Shown here in pieces: positions 1 through 10,200 of a stretch of 38,420 nt of DNA (position 1 is the first letter of the stretch; each line of letters starts with the position of its first letter). The translations under genes were made by a program, and so were the position numbers. The stretch comes from Pseudomonas sp. Ant30-3 (GTDB taxonomy: Bacteria; Pseudomonadota; Gammaproteobacteria; Pseudomonadales; Pseudomonadaceae), in NCBI RefSeq assembly GCF_000690905.1, contig NZ_JMCL01000061.1:1-38420 (forward strand). Reading direction: 5' to 3'. The notes under the pieces were generated by a model. That model saw only the letters and a list, made by a program, of their open reading frames with translations, made no database searches and had not been told where the DNA came from.

Positions 1-115
1 AGGGGGCTTGCCCCCGCTTGGCTGCGCAGCAGTCGTAAAACCTGTTGCCCGGTATGACTGACTGGCGCAGAGGCCCGCTCCGCCGCCCAACGGGGGCAAG
101 CCCCCTCGCCACAGG
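1..115. repeat. REPIN (paired inverted REP elements), left arm cut by window edge
   Basis: The left part contains AGGGGGCTTGCCCCCG. The right part (about 83-115) contains its inverted counterpart CGGGGGCAAGCCCCCT followed by CGCCACAGG. The two face each other around a variable centre, which is the arrangement called a REPIN in pseudomonads. Each half can itself fold (GGGGGCTTGCCCCC). The beginning of the left half, expected to be CTGTGGCG, is outside the window. No gene is visible here; the short reading frames across it look spurious. Confidence 0.75.
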
Positions 116-217
116 TCACCTTGTCCACAGACGTCACCCTCATCGCACAACCGCGTCATTTTTCTTTCGAAAATTTATTTGCCGGGTTTTTTTCCGGTTT
201 TTGGTTCGTGCCGCGTC

Positions 218-235
218 TAATAATCATTCTTATTA
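218..235. promoter_or_regulatory. Fur-box-like palindrome upstream of the receptor gene
   Basis: The A/T-rich element TAATAATCATTCTTATTA sits 30 bp before the receptor start codon. It resembles the Fur consensus (arrays of GATAAT/ATTATC hexamers) and is a partial palindrome. The position suits iron-dependent repression of a promoter reading into the receptor. No convincing PvdS-type TAAAT-N16-CGT element is visible upstream, so direct Fur control (possibly with an FpvI-type sigma factor) is the simpler inference. The match is by eye, not scored. Confidence 0.6.
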
Positions 236-265
236 ACAAAAACTTTTCAGGAGCTCAGGTAAGTA

Positions 266-2743
266 ATGCGACCTCTACCACGCCGCACACCTCTCGCGAT
301 GGCCGTAAAGCGCCCGACTTTGCATCGCACCCTGTTCACCAGCGCATTGCTGACCGCCACCTTGCTGGGGAGCTCGATGGCCAATGCTGCACCTGTAAAA
401 GTAAATATTGCCGTGCAGCCGCTTTCCAACGCGCTGACCGAGCTGGGCATGCAGACCAACCTGCAGATTCTCTACAGCCCTGACCAGGTTGCCGGCGTCA
501 AGTCACGGGCCGTGTCCGGTTCACTGGAGCCTTCCGAGGCGCTGAATGCTTTGCTTAAAGGCACCGGCATCTCGTTCCAGATCAATGGCAACAGCGTCAC
601 CCTGGTAACCGGTGAAGGGGCGAGTCTGCAACTGGGCGCTACCACCATTTCCGGACAGGCCTTGGGCCTGAACACCGAAGACACCGGCTCTTACACCACC
701 GGCGCCACTACCACCGCGACCAAGCTGCCGCTGACCCTGCGCGAAACGCCGCAATCGGTGACCGTAGTGACGCGCCAGCAAATGGACGATCGTGGCGTCA
801 CCAGCGTTGCCGATGCGTTGCGCAACACGCCTGGCGTCTCGATGCAGAAATACGACAGCGACCGTACCGAATTTTCCGCCCGTGGCTTTGCCATCACCAA
901 CTTCCAGTACGATGGCGTCAACATTCCCTACGATGGCGTTTACGGCGAGAACCCGAACAACAGTGACGACGCGGCAAGCCTGGACCACATCGAAGTCATC
1001 AAGGGCGCTACCGGCCTGATGACCGGTAACGGCGACCCGTCCGCCACCGTCAATCTGATCCGCAAGAAACCGACCAAGGACTTCAAGGCTTCAGTCAGCG
1101 CCACCGCAGGTTCCTGGGACAATTACCGCACCGAAGGCGACATCTCCGGTTCGTTGACCGATTCGGGCAACGTGCGCGGTCGATTCGTGGGTGCCTACCA
1201 GGACAAAGGTTCATACATCGACCATTACACCCAGAAAAAAGACATCTTCTACGGCATCCTGGAAGCTGACCTGACCGACGATACCTTGTTGACCTTTGGC
1301 GTCGACAAGTCCAGTGCAACGCCCCGCGGCAGTACCTGGACCGGTAACGCACCGTACTTCACCGACGGCAGCAGTACCGACTTCTCTCGCAGTTTCAACC
1401 CGGGCGCCGATTGGAGCCGCCGTGATTTCGACAGCGTTACTTACTTCTCGTCGCTGGAACAGGCACTGGCCAATGGCTGGAAGTTCAAGGCCAGCTTCGA
1501 CCAGAAAACCACTGATCACGACACCCAACTGGCCTCGGCCAGCGGTGGCTCCGCTGACCCCGACACGGGCGAAGGCAACTTCCTTTACTGGGGACGCTGG
1601 GAAGGCCACCGCGTACAGAACTCTGCAGACGTAAACCTCTCCGGGCCGTTTTCCCTCGGTGGTCGCGAGCATGAATTGGTGGCTGGCTTCATGGCTGCCC
1701 ACTCACGTCAGACCGGTGCGACCTACGACACCAGCGCATTCGAACTGGTGCCAGGCAGCATCTTTGACTGGAACGGGCACCTGCCAAAACAGCAATTCCC
1801 GAAAAACGGCAAGTACGAACGCACGCAAAGCCAGAACGGTCTCTACCTGGCCACACGCCTGCGTCCGACCGACGACCTGTCGTTCATCCTCGGCAGCCGA
1901 CTGAGCACCTTCAAGTACAACGAAGACTACACCTACTATCCAGGCGCCACCCAGACCGACACCCACGCCAGTTACAAGGAACATGGCGTCGTCACACCGT
2001 ACGCCGGTGTGGTCTACGACCTGAACGACGTGTACTCGGCGTATGCCAGCTACACCAAGATCTACCAGCCGCAAATCTACAAGGACGTGACCGGTTCGAC
2101 CCTCAAGCCTGTTGAAGGCGACAGCTACGAAACCGGCATCAAGGCGGCTTATTTCGAAGGCAAGCTGAACGCCAGCCTGGCCTTGTTCCAGATCGAGCAG
2201 GACAACGTTGCGCAATACGTCACCACCGACGTCGGCACCGGACAGGATGTCTATAAAGCCATCTCCGGCGCCACCACCAAGGGGGTGGAGATGGAACTGG
2301 CAGGCGAACTGGCGGATGGCTGGAACGTGACTGCCGGCTACACCTATGCGCGTACCCGCGACGAGGACGAACAACGCATCTTCGGTTTCCCGCTCGCCTC
2401 AAGCAAACCGGAACACGTGGTGCGTACCTTCACTACCTACCGTTTGCCCGGCGCACTGGACCAGGTCACCATCGGCGGCGGCGTCAGCTGGCAAAGCGCG
2501 TTTTACGGCCAAAGTTATAGCCCGAACCTGGGTAACGGTGAAGGTGGCAACACTCTGCTCAAACAAGGTGGCTACACCCTCGTGGACCTGATGACCCGTT
2601 ATCAATACGACGAACACTTGAGCTTCACCGCCAATGCCTACAACGTCTTCGACAAGAAATACATGTCGGGCCTGGGCAACTTCGGCACCACGTTCTACGG
2701 CGAGCCGCGCAACCTGCAGATCACCGCGAAGTATGATTTCTGA
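266..2743 (+). CDS. fpvA: FpvA-type TonB-dependent ferric siderophore (pyoverdine) receptor
   Basis: Outer-membrane receptor that would import the ferric siderophore using TonB energy and signal iron supply to a cell-surface signalling sigma/anti-sigma pair. The 825 residues start with a signal peptide (cleavage likely after ANA, about residue 41). An N-terminal secretin/STN signalling domain follows (about 45-120, with NALTELGMQTNLQILYS). Next come the plug (from LRETPQSVTVVTRQQMDDRG to INLIRKKPT-like VNLIRKKPT) and a 22-strand-type barrel ending in the C-terminal Phe (KYDF). Length and many blocks match P. aeruginosa FpvA (815 aa), e.g. GSYTTG, ARGF.I.NFQYDG, EVIKGATGLMTG, AAYQDK-like GAYQDKGS. 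The start at 266 has AGGAG/AGGT upstream; a second ATG at 299 lacks a ribosome site. The gene faces the NRPS genes and is followed by a clear terminator. The exact ligand is inferred from its neighbours. Fur-like box upstream at 218-235. Confidence 0.9.
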   Translation: MRPLPRRTPLAMAVKRPTLHRTLFTSALLTATLLGSSMANAAPVKVNIAVQPLSNALTELGMQTNLQILYSPDQVAGVKSRAVSGSLEPSEALNALLKGTGISFQINGNSVTLVTGEGASLQLGATTISGQALGLNTEDTGSYTTGATTTATKLPLTLRETPQSVTVVTRQQMDDRGVTSVADALRNTPGVSMQKYDSDRTEFSARGFAITNFQYDGVNIPYDGVYGENPNNSDDAASLDHIEVIKGATGLMTGNGDPSATVNLIRKKPTKDFKASVSATAGSWDNYRTEGDISGSLTDSGNVRGRFVGAYQDKGSYIDHYTQKKDIFYGILEADLTDDTLLTFGVDKSSATPRGSTWTGNAPYFTDGSSTDFSRSFNPGADWSRRDFDSVTYFSSLEQALANGWKFKASFDQKTTDHDTQLASASGGSADPDTGEGNFLYWGRWEGHRVQNSADVNLSGPFSLGGREHELVAGFMAAHSRQTGATYDTSAFELVPGSIFDWNGHLPKQQFPKNGKYERTQSQNGLYLATRLRPTDDLSFILGSRLSTFKYNEDYTYYPGATQTDTHASYKEHGVVTPYAGVVYDLNDVYSAYASYTKIYQPQIYKDVTGSTLKPVEGDSYETGIKAAYFEGKLNASLALFQIEQDNVAQYVTTDVGTGQDVYKAISGATTKGVEMELAGELADGWNVTAGYTYARTRDEDEQRIFGFPLASSKPEHVVRTFTTYRLPGALDQVTIGGGVSWQSAFYGQSYSPNLGNGEGGNTLLKQGGYTLVDLMTRYQYDEHLSFTANAYNVFDKKYMSGLGNFGTTFYGEPRNLQITAKYDF

Positions 2744-2760
2744 GTCGTGAGCTGAAATGA

Positions 2761-2794
2761 AAAATGCCCGTGTCGTGAGATGCGGGCATTTTTT
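2761..2794 (+). terminator. Rho-independent terminator of fpvA
   Basis: AAAATGCCCG (2761-2770) pairs with CGGGCATTTT (2783-2792) across a 12-nt loop and runs into a T tract. It begins 18 nt after the receptor stop codon, so the receptor is probably transcribed alone. The A/T symmetry means it may also work for leftward transcription coming from the hydrolase gene. Confidence 0.88.
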
Positions 2795-2821
2795 CAGGCT
2801 TGGGATTTGTTGTAAATGTGA

Positions 2822-2910
2822 GTCCGCCTTCGCGGGCAAGCCTCGCTCCTACAGCGATTTTGTGAGCACTGAAGATCCAATGTGGGAGCGAGCCTGCTCG
2901 CGATGGCGCC
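2822..2910. repeat. Two REP elements in divergent (head-to-head) orientation
   Basis: The reverse complement of 2822-2854 begins CTGTAGGAGCGAGGCTTGC. The stretch 2880-2910 begins ATGTGGGAGCGAGCCTGC on the plus strand. Both are common Pseudomonas REP types. They point away from each other, so this is not the usual inward-facing REPIN pair. They fill most of the 245-bp gap between the convergent receptor and hydrolase genes; nothing else is visible there beyond the terminator. Confidence 0.75.
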
Positions 2911-2988
2911 AGTGCAGCCAATCCAAAAACATCTGCCCGGGCACAAAACCGCCCCCCTGATCCAGGCATGGCAGTTTTTCAATTCAAC

Positions 2989-3945
2989 TCAAACCCGCGA
3001 ACGCACCCACCCCGCCACTTCCGAGTGAGTCCCTTCAACTTCCCCTAACAACCCTGCCATGCGCATGAAGTCATGGGTCATCCCCGCCTGCTCCAGTAGC
3101 GTCACCTCGTTCCCCGCCGCGCGCAGCAGATCGGCATACGCCTTACCTTCGTCACGCAACGGATCGTGCCCGGCCAGGTACACCAGTGCCGGCGCCATGC
3201 CTGAAAGATCAGCCGCCAGCAACGGCGAGCAGCGCCAATCCGCAAGGTCCTCTGCGGTGCGTGCGTAATGCGCGTAAAACCAGTCCAGCGTTGCCGTTTC
3301 CAGCAAATAGCCTTCGGCAAAATCTCGATGGGATGCGCGCTTTGTGGTCGCATCCGTCACCGGGTACAGCAGCACCTGCGCTTTGGGTTTCAACGCCAGT
3401 TCCGCAGGCTCACGCACGGCCATGATCGACAGTACCGTGGCCAGTGTCGCACCCACACTGTCACCGACCAATGCCACCCGGTCTGCATCCAGCCCCCACG
3501 CCGCGCCTTCGCGCACCAGCCAATTGCCGGCATCGCAGGCGTCCAGCACCGGCGTCGGGAAACGCCACTCCGGCGCCAGTCGATAATCCACGGTCAGTAA
3601 CGCAAACCCGCCCTGCAAGGCGAGCCGCCGGCACAGCGCATCATGGGAATCAAGGCTGCCAACCACATAGCCACCGCCATGGAAATACAACACAACCGGC
3701 TGCAAGCCGTCGATCGCTTGCCCATCGCGATACAGCCGCGCCGGCAGACTGTGGCCGTCCCGTGCGGTCAAGGTGAAACGCTCGCAAACCAGGTTATCCA
3801 GCGGCACGTCCAGAAACCCGGAAGATGCTTCAAAATCGATCCGCGCCTGTTGCGGCGACTGTTCATGCATCGCACGACTTTTACCGGTCATCCGGCCGAA
3901 CTCGGCGAGTTCTAGAAATGCTTCAAGTTCTGGCAATACGGCCAT
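2989..3945 (-). CDS. HSL-family alpha/beta hydrolase (esterase/lipase-like)
   Basis: A probable cytoplasmic carboxylesterase of the hormone-sensitive-lipase family, 318 residues from ATG at 3945. Visible motifs are the oxyanion loop HGGG (residues 89-92), the nucleophile elbow GDSVG (Ser163), Asp261 (GHDPL) and His291 (MTHDF), a complete catalytic triad. ATG 3945 is preferred over an in-frame TTG at 3951 because the Shine-Dalgarno GGAAGGA lies 7 nt before the ATG. There is no signal peptide. It lies downstream of, and on the same strand as, the NRPS genes, but is separated from them by 267 bp carrying a REPIN, so co-transcription is uncertain. A role in siderophore hydrolysis is only a guess from position; the substrate cannot be read from the sequence. 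Confidence 0.85.
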   Translation of the reverse strand: MAVLPELEAFLELAEFGRMTGKSRAMHEQSPQQARIDFEASSGFLDVPLDNLVCERFTLTARDGHSLPARLYRDGQAIDGLQPVVLYFHGGGYVVGSLDSHDALCRRLALQGGFALLTVDYRLAPEWRFPTPVLDACDAGNWLVREGAAWGLDADRVALVGDSVGATLATVLSIMAVREPAELALKPKAQVLLYPVTDATTKRASHRDFAEGYLLETATLDWFYAHYARTAEDLADWRCSPLLAADLSGMAPALVYLAGHDPLRDEGKAYADLLRAAGNEVTLLEQAGMTHDFMRMAGLLGEVEGTHSEVAGWVRSRV

Positions 3946-4040
3946 GGACAAATCCTTCCCAAAAACAGGTGCGTAAATACAAATTTTGAAGCGAAAAACC
4001 TATGGCCAAGGCATTGACCTGTGGCCAAGGCATCATTGAC

Positions 4041-4134
4041 CTGTGGCGAGGGGATTTATCCCCGTTGGGGCGCGGAGCGGCCCTGAAAATTGGACTGCTG
4101 CGCAGTCCAACGGGGGTAAACCCCCTCGCCACAG
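4041..4134. repeat. REPIN with tandemly repeated outer ends
   Basis: CTGTGGCGAGGGGATTTATC at 4041 is mirrored by GGGGGTAAACCCCCTCGCCACAG ending at 4134, an inverted REP pair around a variable centre. The outermost tips appear repeated. To the left, ATTGACCTGTGGC occurs twice (about 4013 and 4036) with CCAAGGCAT copies. To the right, GCCACAGAATCCCC occurs twice (from about 4128). The element fills the gap between the second NRPS gene and the hydrolase gene and could affect readthrough or mRNA stability. Confidence 0.75.
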
Positions 4135-4212
4135 AATCCCCTGGCCACAGAATCCCCCCACCACACATCCCCCCTGCCACAGGTTATTCGTCTCGCCTTC
4201 CATGTCGCGTTT

Positions 4213-7200
4213 TCAAGCCATAGCCAAGCGTTGTTCCAGCAAGCCTTCCAGCTCATCGAGCAACTCATCACCGCGCAGCAGCTCGTAATGCCCGCCTGCC
4301 AACAGACGATCAACACCCTGACGGCCGACCTGAGCCTCGAACACCCGGCGTTCGTCTTCGCGCCCGACCATCCACCAGCGATGGGCCGAGACGTGGATGG
4401 CCGGCAGTTGACGATGCGCCAGCGCCAGTTGCTTGAGGCGTGAGCCGGTGGCAAAGATCTGCGTAAGCTCCCCCGCGCCCAATGCGGCCTGCTCATTGGA
4501 ACAGTGCAATGCAGCTTCGATGACGGCGGTGGAGCCCGCGCCTTCACTCAGGCCATCGGTTTTCAGCGCGATCAAGGCGTGAGCCTCGTCAGCCGGCAAA
4601 CCGAGCACAAATTTCAGAAAATCGCTCAAGTCTTCGCGCCAGTCCCCCGCTTCTGCGGTGCCGGCCACGTAGCTGTCAACCAACCCGGCAAACGCCACGG
4701 CTTCACCCTGGTTTTCAAGCTCGTGAGCGACCAATTGGGTCAACGCACCGCCCAACGACCAGCCCAGCAAGTAATACGGCCCCGTGGCTTGCTGGGCACG
4801 AATCCGTTGCGTATAGGCCTGGGCCATGGCCAGCAGCGACTCGTCCTGCCAGTGCGGGTCGAGCAGCATGCGGCATTGCACGCCGTAAACCGTACGCCGA
4901 CCTTCGAGTCGCCGCGCCAGCGGCTCGTAGTCGAACACCGTGCCGAACCCGGCGTGCAGGCAAAACAGCGCCGGTACATCCGCGAGCCGTGCATTCAGCG
5001 CCAGCAGCGGCTCCGGTGCAGACGTGGATTCGATGGCCTGATAGCCGCTGAGCTCGGCAATGGATGGCTTCTGCATCAGATCGCGCAGCTTCAATTCAAA
5101 GCCCAGGCGGGGCTGGCTGCGCACACGCGAGATGACCTTCAGCACTTGCAACGAATCGCCCCCCAGTTCGAAGAAGTTGTCGTCGATGCCGACTTGCGGC
5201 ACGCCGAGCACTTCTTGCCAGATTGCGGTCAGCGCCGTCTCCAGGCCGTTGCGCGGCGCACGATAGCCGCCGAGCGCCCATTCAGGCGTCGGCAGTGCGC
5301 GACGATCGAGCTTGCCGTTGGCCGATAGCGGGAATCGCTCCAGCACCACGATCCGCGCCGGCACCATGTAATCCGGCAGTTGCGCTTGCAGTTCAGACTT
5401 CAAACGCCGATCCAGCCCGACCGCACCGGCCGCCACCACATAACCCACCAATTGCTTGCCGGTCGGCGTGTCGTGCACCACCACGGCGGCGTCCTGCACG
5501 CCAGCGTACTCACGCAGACGCGCTTCGATTTCGCCTGGTTCAATGCGGAAACCGCGGATCTTCACTTGCTGGTCGAGTCGCCCCAGGTAGTCGATCAACC
5601 CGCACCCTCGCTGGCGCACAAGGTCGCCGGTACGGTACATGCGGCCGCCGGCCTCGAACGGATCGGGGATGAATCGCTCGGCGCTCATGCCGGGGCGCTG
5701 GTGATAACCACGCGCCAGGCATTCGCCGCCCAGATACAACTCGCCACTGACACCGACCGGCAGCGGATTGAGATCGGTATCCAGCACATACAAACCACGG
5801 CCCGCCACACCGCGCCCGATAGGCGCATAAGCCGCGTCGCAGGTTTCGCTGGCTTCGGCACGCCACAGCAGCGGCGTGACCACGGTTTCGGTCGGGCCAT
5901 AACCGTTGACCAGACGCTGCGGACGCAGGGCACGCTTGACCCGCTCGAAGCTGGCCTCCGGCACCGCATCGCCGCCAAAGCAATACACCTCGACCGCCGG
6001 CGGGTTGCCCAGACGTTCGGCCACTTCGGCCATTTGTTGCAGGTACGCCGGTGGGAAGCAAGCCACGGTGACACCGTGATGCCGCATGACTTCGAGAGTT
6101 TGCTCAGGGCCCCACAGACTGTCATCGCGAATCACCAGGCTGCCACCGGCCAACATCACACTCAACCAGCGCTCCTGCGCCCCGTCGAAGGCGAACGACA
6201 TGAAGTGCAACTCACGGCTGCGCGGCGCCAGTTCGTAGAGCTCGATGATGCCGCGGCAGTGCCGGGCAATCGGTCCTCGCGCCACGGCCACGCCTTTGGG
6301 CTGGCCCGTGGAACCGGAAGTGTAGATAAGGTACGCCAAGTGCCCCGGCAACGGCTGGGAAACCGGGGATACAACGTTGTCGGCGACGCTCAACTGATCC
6401 AGCAGCAGGCGCGGCGGGCTGTCGGCCAGGGTCAGTCGATCACCCAGGTCGCTGTCGCACAGCAGCAGGCTGGCGGCCGAATCGCTCAACATGTAGGTCA
6501 GTCGCTCAGCCGGGTACGCCAGGTCCAAAGGCAGGTAAGCCGCCCCCGCCTTGAGCACCGCGAGAAACGCGACGATGGTGCGTTCGGAACGCGACAACCC
6601 CACCGCAACCAGGCTTTCCGGGCCGATACCGCGATCAATCAATTGCTGCGCCAGCCCATTGGCCTGCGCCTCAAGCTCGGCATAACTGACGTGCCGATCT
6701 TCACAGATCAAGGCGATATTCTGCGGCTGCGCTTTGACGTGTTGATTGAACGCGTGCAGCAAATCAGCGTTGTCGTCGGACGCCTGCGGCAGGCTCAAAC
6801 GTGGCTGCGGCAAACCAATATTGCCGAGCAGGCAAGAAGCGTCCTCCGGCAGCGCACGCAACAACCCTTCCAGCTGCGCACGAATACGCTCGACCTCCGC
6901 GTCACTGAAGCGGTCACGCAGGAACAGGTATTCGACTTCCAGGCCGTCTTCGTTGGCGCTGACCATCAAGTCCATCGGGAAATTGGTGACACCGCCACTG
7001 CCCACTTCGGCAAAGCGCAGTTCCCCTTCCTCGCCGCCTTTCAAGGCTCGGTCCACCGGATGGTTTTCGAACACGATGATGCTGTCGAACAAGCCCTGGC
7101 CACCCTGCCCGGCCCAGCGCTGAATGTCCGATAGCGGCGTGTGCTCGAAGTCGCGGACCATCAGGTTGTAATCCTGCAACTGGCGCAACCATTCGCCCAG

Positions 7201-10200
7201 GGGTTGGTGCGGATCGAGTGTCTGAATGACCGGCAAGGTGTTGATGAACAGGCCGAGCATGTCCTGAGCACCCGCCAAACCGGTCGGACGCCCCGCCACC
7301 GTGGCACCGAACGCGACGCTGCGCTGGCCGCTGTGACGCTGCAGCAATAGCAGCCACGCGCCTTGCACCAGCGTGTTAAGTGTCACGCGCTGACGCTTGG
7401 CGAAGGTGTGCAGTTTGCGCGTCGCGTCGGCGTCGAGGTTGCTGTACATCACGCCGTGGCCGGAGCCTGTCGCACCGCCAGCCTTGGCCAGAATGGTCGG
7501 TTCAACGAGTAGCGCCAGACGCTCACGCCAGAAGCCTTGCGCCTGCGCACCGTCCTGGCGTTGCAGCCACGCGATGTAGTCAGCATAGCGACCGGTCAGG
7601 GTCGGCAGGCTGTTGTTGTGATACAGGCGCAGCATGTCGCCCAGCAAACGCGAGGCGCTCCAGCCGTCGAGCAACAGGTGATGGTAAATCCAGATCATCT
7701 GGTAACGATCATCGCCCAGACGCACCAGGATAAAACGCATCAACGGCGGGCAGCTCAGGTCGAACCCCTTGGCCTGTTCTGCCGCCGCCAACTCGCCCAG
7801 CGCCTGTTCGGTATCGCAGCATTCACGCCAGTCGAGTTCTTCGATCGGCAAATCAACTTCAGCGAACACCGCTTGCAGCGGATCGGCGAGGCCGTCACGC
7901 CAGCGGAACGCGGCGCGCAGCACTTCGTGACGCGCAACCAACGACTGCCAGGCGGCGCGAAAACGAGGTACCTGCAAACCGTCCACCGCTACGCTCAACT
8001 GGTTGACGTAGGGATTCAGCTCCGGCGAATCGAGGCAGTGGAACAACATGCCTTGCTGCATCGGCGACAGCGGATACAAATCCTGCAGGCCTTCACGGGC
8101 GGCGCTATCGATGTGCGGCACCAGCGAAAAAGCGGCGACTTTCGGTGCTTCGGTCAGCGCTACGTCACGGCTGGTGGCCACGCAGGCCAACGCCCGAATG
8201 GTTTGCTGCTCGAACAGTTGCTTGGGACTGAACACCAGACCGCGCTGCCCGGCACGGCTCACCGCCTGCAGCGAGATGATCGAATCGCCGCCCAGCTCGA
8301 AAAAGTTTTCGGTGACGCCCAGCGAATCCAGGCCCAGCAATTCCTGCCAGATCTCCACCAGCAACGCTTCGGCGGGCGACGCGGCGGCCACATGATCGTG
8401 GTTCTGCCGAGTAGCCTCCGGCGCTGGCAGGCCTTGGCGATCGAGCTTGCCGTTCGGCGTCAGTGGCAGTGCGGCCAGGCACATCAAATGCGCCGGCAAC
8501 ATGTGCGCCGGCAGCCGACTGCGCAAATGAGCCGTCAGCGCTTCAAGCAAATCCTGCTCATCGGCGAGCGGATCGCGCGGCACCAGGTAACCGACCAACT
8601 GCCGGCTGACCGGTCCTTCGCGATCAATCACCAAGGCTTCACGCACGCCTTGGTGTTCGAGCAGGCAGGCCTCGATCTCGCCGAGTTCGATACGGAACCC
8701 GCGAATTTTCACTTGCTGGTCGATACGGCCGAGGTACTCGACGACGCCGTCGGCACGCAGCCGTGCAAGGTCGCCACTGCGATACAAGCGGCCACCTGGC
8801 ACAAATGGGTCCGGTATAAAACGCTCAGCGGTCAGGTCCGGGCGTTGATGGTAACCACGGGCAACGCCCTCGCCGCCCAGGTACAACTCACCCGCGACAC
8901 CGACCGGCAGCGGCTGCAGACCGCCGTCCAGAATGTAGGCGCTGCGGTTGCCGACCGGCCGGCCGATCGGCATGAACGCCGAGTCGAATTCGGTATCCGG
9001 GTATGCCAGCCAGATCAGCGGCGTGATCACCGTTTCGGTGGGGCCGTAACCGTTGATCAGGCGCTTGGGTTGCAGCACTTGCTGGACTTCATCGAACGCG
9101 TGCTTGGCCATGCCTTCGCCGCACGGGGTGTACGACCGAATCGGCAAGTCACGCCCCGCCTCGCCCATGAAATCGGCAATCTGCGACAGATAGCTCGGGG
9201 TGAAGCAGGCGATGGTGATGCCGTGTTTTTCAATCTCGGCACAGGTGCGCTCCACGCTCCACAACTCGTCATCGCGCGGCATCACCGCCGAACCGAACAC
9301 CAGTGGCGTCAGCCAGCGTTCGTGAGCGCCGTCGAAACTGATCGAGGCGAATTGCAACTCGCGATCATCCGGGGTCATGCCGTACAACTCGCCAATTGCC
9401 AGGCAATGCATGGCCAACGGACCGTGGGCCACGCTTACCCCTTTAGGGCGCCCGGTGGAGCCAGAGGTGTAAATCAGGTACGCGAGATTTTCCCCGCAGG
9501 TCCGGTTGACCGGGTTGGTGTCGGCCAGCAATTGCAGCGGCTCGCGGTCGATTTCCAGTACCGGCAGGCCGTCGGGCAACGGCAGTTTTCCCCGCAGCCA
9601 CGACTGGCAAATCATCAGCGAAATGCCGCTGTCTTCCATCAGGTAACGCAGGCGTTCCGTCGGGTAGGCCGGGTCCAGCGGCACGTAGGCACCGCCAGCC
9701 TTGAGGATCGCCAGCAGGCCGATGATCATGTCCGGCGAGCGCTGCATGGCCAGGCCAACCCGCTCTTCCGGACCGATACCCAGTGCACGAAGTCGGTGGG
9801 CCAATTGGTTGGCGCGACGGTTGAGTTGGTCGAAGCTCAATTCCACATCGTTGAAGATCAGGGCGGTGGCGTCCGGACGGATGACCGCCTGGGTTTCTAT
9901 CAATTGATGCACGCAGAGCGGGTTCTGCGCCGCAGTAAACGCCGGGTTCCACTCGACCAACTGCTGTGTGCGTTCCGCCGTAGTCAGCAAGTTCAGCTCA
10001 CTCAACGCAGCTTCTGGCGCGGCGACCATCGCCGCCAGCAGCGCCGCCAAATGCTCGCTCATGCGGGCAATCGCGGCGGCGCTGAAGTGGCTGCACTGGT
10101 AGCTCCAGTTCAGGCTGAGCTGGCCTTCGGCAGTGGCGGCCAGGGTCAGCGGAAAGTTGGTGCGCTCGTGGTTCTGTGGAACAGAGAAGCTCAAACCGGC

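Noticed and set aside
182..202. CCGG-T7-CCGG-T5 hairpin upstream of fpvA as a terminator or attenuator
   Set aside because: The stem is only four base pairs and the region is generally T-rich; too weak to call.
1703..2374. Minus-strand open frame inside the receptor gene
   Set aside because: Shadow of fpvA; no motif, no ribosome site, and the opposite strand is clearly coding.
3946..3951. TTG start for the HSL-type hydrolase at 3951
   Set aside because: The Shine-Dalgarno GGAAGGA would be almost touching the TTG but is ideally spaced from ATG 3945.
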